DNA of 64,000 nt from Tachypleus tridentatus (Eukaryota > Arthropoda > Merostomata > Xiphosura > Limulidae): positions 17,663,396 to 17,727,395 of the forward strand of contig NC_134833.1 of assembly GCF_004210375.1 (NCBI RefSeq), read 5' to 3'. Positions within the stretch are counted from its first letter, which is position 1. Each line of letters starts with the position of its first letter. The position numbers and the translations under genes are program-made. Positions 61,273 to 64,000 of this stretch are shown here, one piece after another. The notes beneath the pieces were generated by a model that saw only the letters and a list, made by a program, of their open reading frames with translations, made no database searches and was not told the DNA's origin.

Positions 61273-64000
61273 GTAATAGCATTTATTAAATAGCACATCT
61301 GTAATTATAAAACACTTTGATGTATATTTTATCAGGTATTAGATAATTCAATTACTCTTATTTTTCAGAAAAGTTTTTTTCAGTATTTTGAATTACTCAC
61401 AGTAAGTTCTGTTTGGAAAAGCCTAACATTAGGATAAAAATAACTTATATTTAATGAATAATTTGTTATATTCCTTTTTGCACATTCAATGTGCTGTTAC
61501 ATCTACTTCCCCAGTATAATGTCTGTATTTCACCAAATAAAAATCTATAATAAAGGAACCAACTGTATCATTAAAACCCTTTTGTGATGGGTCACGGGTC
61601 AAAGGCCATGTCCTCATGTTTGTTGACTTGCATTCAAGTTGTAGATTACAAGTCAAACTTTAATGTTATATATGAGTTGATTTCTTCATTTAAAAGTAAA
61701 TATTCAAAGAACACATCTAAATATAGAGTGTTGTGAATTGTGGTACATTGAATGTAGCAGCAGTTAAAATTAGATTTTTCTGATGTCAAAATATTGAGTC
61801 TTTTGTGTCATGCAAATTAGGAACTCAAATTACTAATATTGACAAATTAGAATATAAAATAAGAACCTCAGATCTTATTTTGCTGAGATATGGTTAATGT
61901 ACTAAATCAAACACTGGCCCTAATTGTCTCTCTCCATTTTTTGAAACAGTCCCTTATATACTTTTACTACAATATTTGACACGTGAATAACCATTCGACA
62001 GCTTTCAAGATACCCTTGGTTTTCTCAACTATTTTAATCTGTGAAAAGGTTACCATGTTCTTTCAATCCACAATTTCAAGGACATAGGTTTTGTCTTTAG
62101 TCTGCTTAAAGTTTCATATCCTTTTACATCCAAATACATCTTAGTTACTGAGCCTAATAAATTATAATGGTATCAGTGTAGTTATTTATAAACTTTTGGT
62201 TATTCAAATGTGTGTGTATAAAACCTAAGAAAAAGTATGTTTGATATTCTCCACATGTGAAATTTTAAAAGGCTTAGTAACTTATGCCCAGCAGCAACTG
62301 AGTTCGAAGATCGTAGGAAAAAGAAATAATTGTTTGCTTTACTTCTAAATGTATTCTACATTTTAAGAAAAACAAGTTTAATAATTTATTTCTAAGTAGT
62401 AATAATGTATATACATATACAGTGTATAATAATTGAAATGTGTCTGTATATTACAAAATACTGGTGCACCAAAACACAATCAAGATAGCAAAGCCTAAAG
62501 GTCAATTTCATATTATTGGTCATGTAATGTTAGCTAGGCACGACTGGAAGGTCATTATAATTAAAAAAAACCAATAAATGTGTAGTGTCATGAGACTTAA
62601 ACCACTTAGACTAAACATTTATATTTTTGTGTAGTAATATGAAGTCATTCTAGCACGAAAAAAACGAAATTTATATCTATTTTCTTATTTTATTATGATG
62701 GTTACAAGGTTGGTCATATGACGGACCCCACATAGTTAGTGTATAGAAAATAACATAAAATATGAAGTGTGACTGAAAACAAACATTTGAAATATATTTA
62801 GGAGGTTTTAGAGTTTAAACGACTAATATTTGAGATTTTTGTGTTGAAGAATAGTTTTCCTGATCTTAACATGAAATCACTTTGCACTCAGACTAGTAAC
62901 GAAACAAACTCTATTTTCCCAAACAAATCTTTAGTAAAAATATTTAATTAAACGATCTGATTTTTTGTATACAAAAAAACTTGTAATCTTTTCTTAAAGT
63001 TTATTAAAGTTTGTGAAGGTACACATGCTGTATCGAAAGATATAATGCAAATACTTAACATGTGCAAATGTACAGACAAACTCGTATATTATACCAAGTC
63101 TATCGCAAAAGGGTTAAAAAGCAAAACTTTTTTTAAGAGTAAAATCATTGTACCATATTTAGTATGTCCATTATATCGTATGGTTGAGTAATGGCTAACA
63201 CAGACATTTGCAATAGGTTGTTTTCAGTAGCCTTAAGGGAAGGCTTGATAAATGTTGGAAAGAAATATTCTAGATTTATGGATGAGACCATCTGGAAACA
63301 CCAACAGTTCCTCTTCCATCTTCAGAAAAATTAGAATAAAATTTAAGTTAGCTTTCTGAGTATCCTTTAAATGATATTACAGATTTTATGTTCATTGTAA
63401 TTTACTATTAATCTAAGAATCACCAGTATGTATGCAAGTAGTATAATGGTTAACCCCATATTTTTAAAAACATTTCTGCCCTGTTTGTACTCAAATTTAT
63501 CTGTAAGCCTTGTAAAGGTGTTCCTGCACAGAAGCAATTAAGGTTAATGAGATGTACTAATTAAAGCTGTAAATGGTTTTGTCACAATAGGTACAGATAT
63601 TCAGCTTGCCATATTGCTAACTGTAATTTAATTTTATCCTGTAAAAATGAATTTGATGTCAAAGCTATCAACTATCCACATTACCTTACATTACTGATTT
63701 AGTGACAGCTCATGGTAGAGGAAGGAAATATCATATATGATATGTATACATAATGAAAAACTGTGAATTTTGGTAGTTCTGGATATTATGCAAATACAAT
63801 ATGCAAACTTTATGACAGACAGAAGTATCTCCCATGAATGATTCTTTGCACTGCAGCTTGTCAGGGTCAAACTAATATGATCAGTTCACAGACCCCACAT
63901 ACATTTAGTTAAATAACAACTTTACATGTTACCAGTACAGTCACTCTTCACTGTTTATCAGTAACAACTATGACAGAGCTCATCCACACATTATCAGTAA
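61273..64000 (+). other. Downstream intron, runs off the right edge
   Basis: It starts at the donor 'gtaatagc'. It is AT-rich (long T and A runs), without a convincing exon: I saw no frame encoding the expected Gly-Tyr-Gly-Arg-Glu-Tyr or final Arg-Phe-x-Pro-Tyr of Rbfox. No SINE or tandem array was recognised in this stretch. The rest of the gene must lie to the right of the window. Confidence 0.55.

Noticed and set aside
61273..64000. Final Rbfox exon
   Set aside because: No frame with the expected Tyr-Gly-Arg or terminal Arg-Phe-x-Pro-Tyr was seen. Short open stretches lack splice sites.

Overview
This is eukaryotic, non-coding-rich genomic DNA. I see no bacterial-style genes. Almost everything is repetitive: tRNA-derived SINEs, more than ten tandem arrays, one satellite of about 35 kb, and a 500-base run of N. 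The only convincing coding sequence is two short exons near the right edge. The SINE family (tRNA-like head, conserved body with a 'gggggcgttataat' box, tail of aac/aaac repeats) matches what I remember from horseshoe crab (Xiphosura) genomes. An arthropod-type Rbfox C-terminus fits a chelicerate. The taxon is recall-based and moderately confident.

Layout. 1-1345: minisatellite of about 90 bp with an embedded (TA)n. 1359-4380: six SINE copies of two families, in unique-looking DNA. 4441-9542: a 41-bp array, then a 4.8-kb array of a 45-bp unit with its own higher-order duplications. 9543-14470: unique DNA with SINEs, including one copy with a perfect 13-bp target-site duplication. 14929-16402: a 37-42-bp array. 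16403-21693: unique DNA with small arrays (83, 84, 69 and 76 bp) and SINE pieces, one of which looks like a SINE with its 3' half inverted. 21694-22193: assembly gap. 22194-57278: A-rich 39-bp satellite organised into kilobase-scale higher-order repeats. 57517-58637: 22 copies of a 51-bp unit. 58638-64000: gene region with two exons.

The gene. Exon 59553-59610 and exon 61163-61272 have consensus acceptors, plausible donors and matching phase. Together they encode a Tyr/Ala-rich segment resembling the C-terminal low-complexity domain of Rbfox (A2BP1/fox-1) splicing regulators, on the + strand. No upstream exon is visible between the satellite and the first exon. The 51-bp array, and probably at least part of the 35-kb satellite, therefore seem to lie in an intron of this gene. 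The introns also carry a short inverted-repeat element and an old SINE.

The many long open frames in the arrays are not genes. The main periods (39, 45 and 51 bp, also 69) are multiples of three, so a stop-free unit stays open on one or both strands. No previously undescribed gene system was found. The most interesting material is the nested higher-order structure of the satellite, its probable intronic position, and the split/inverted SINE.
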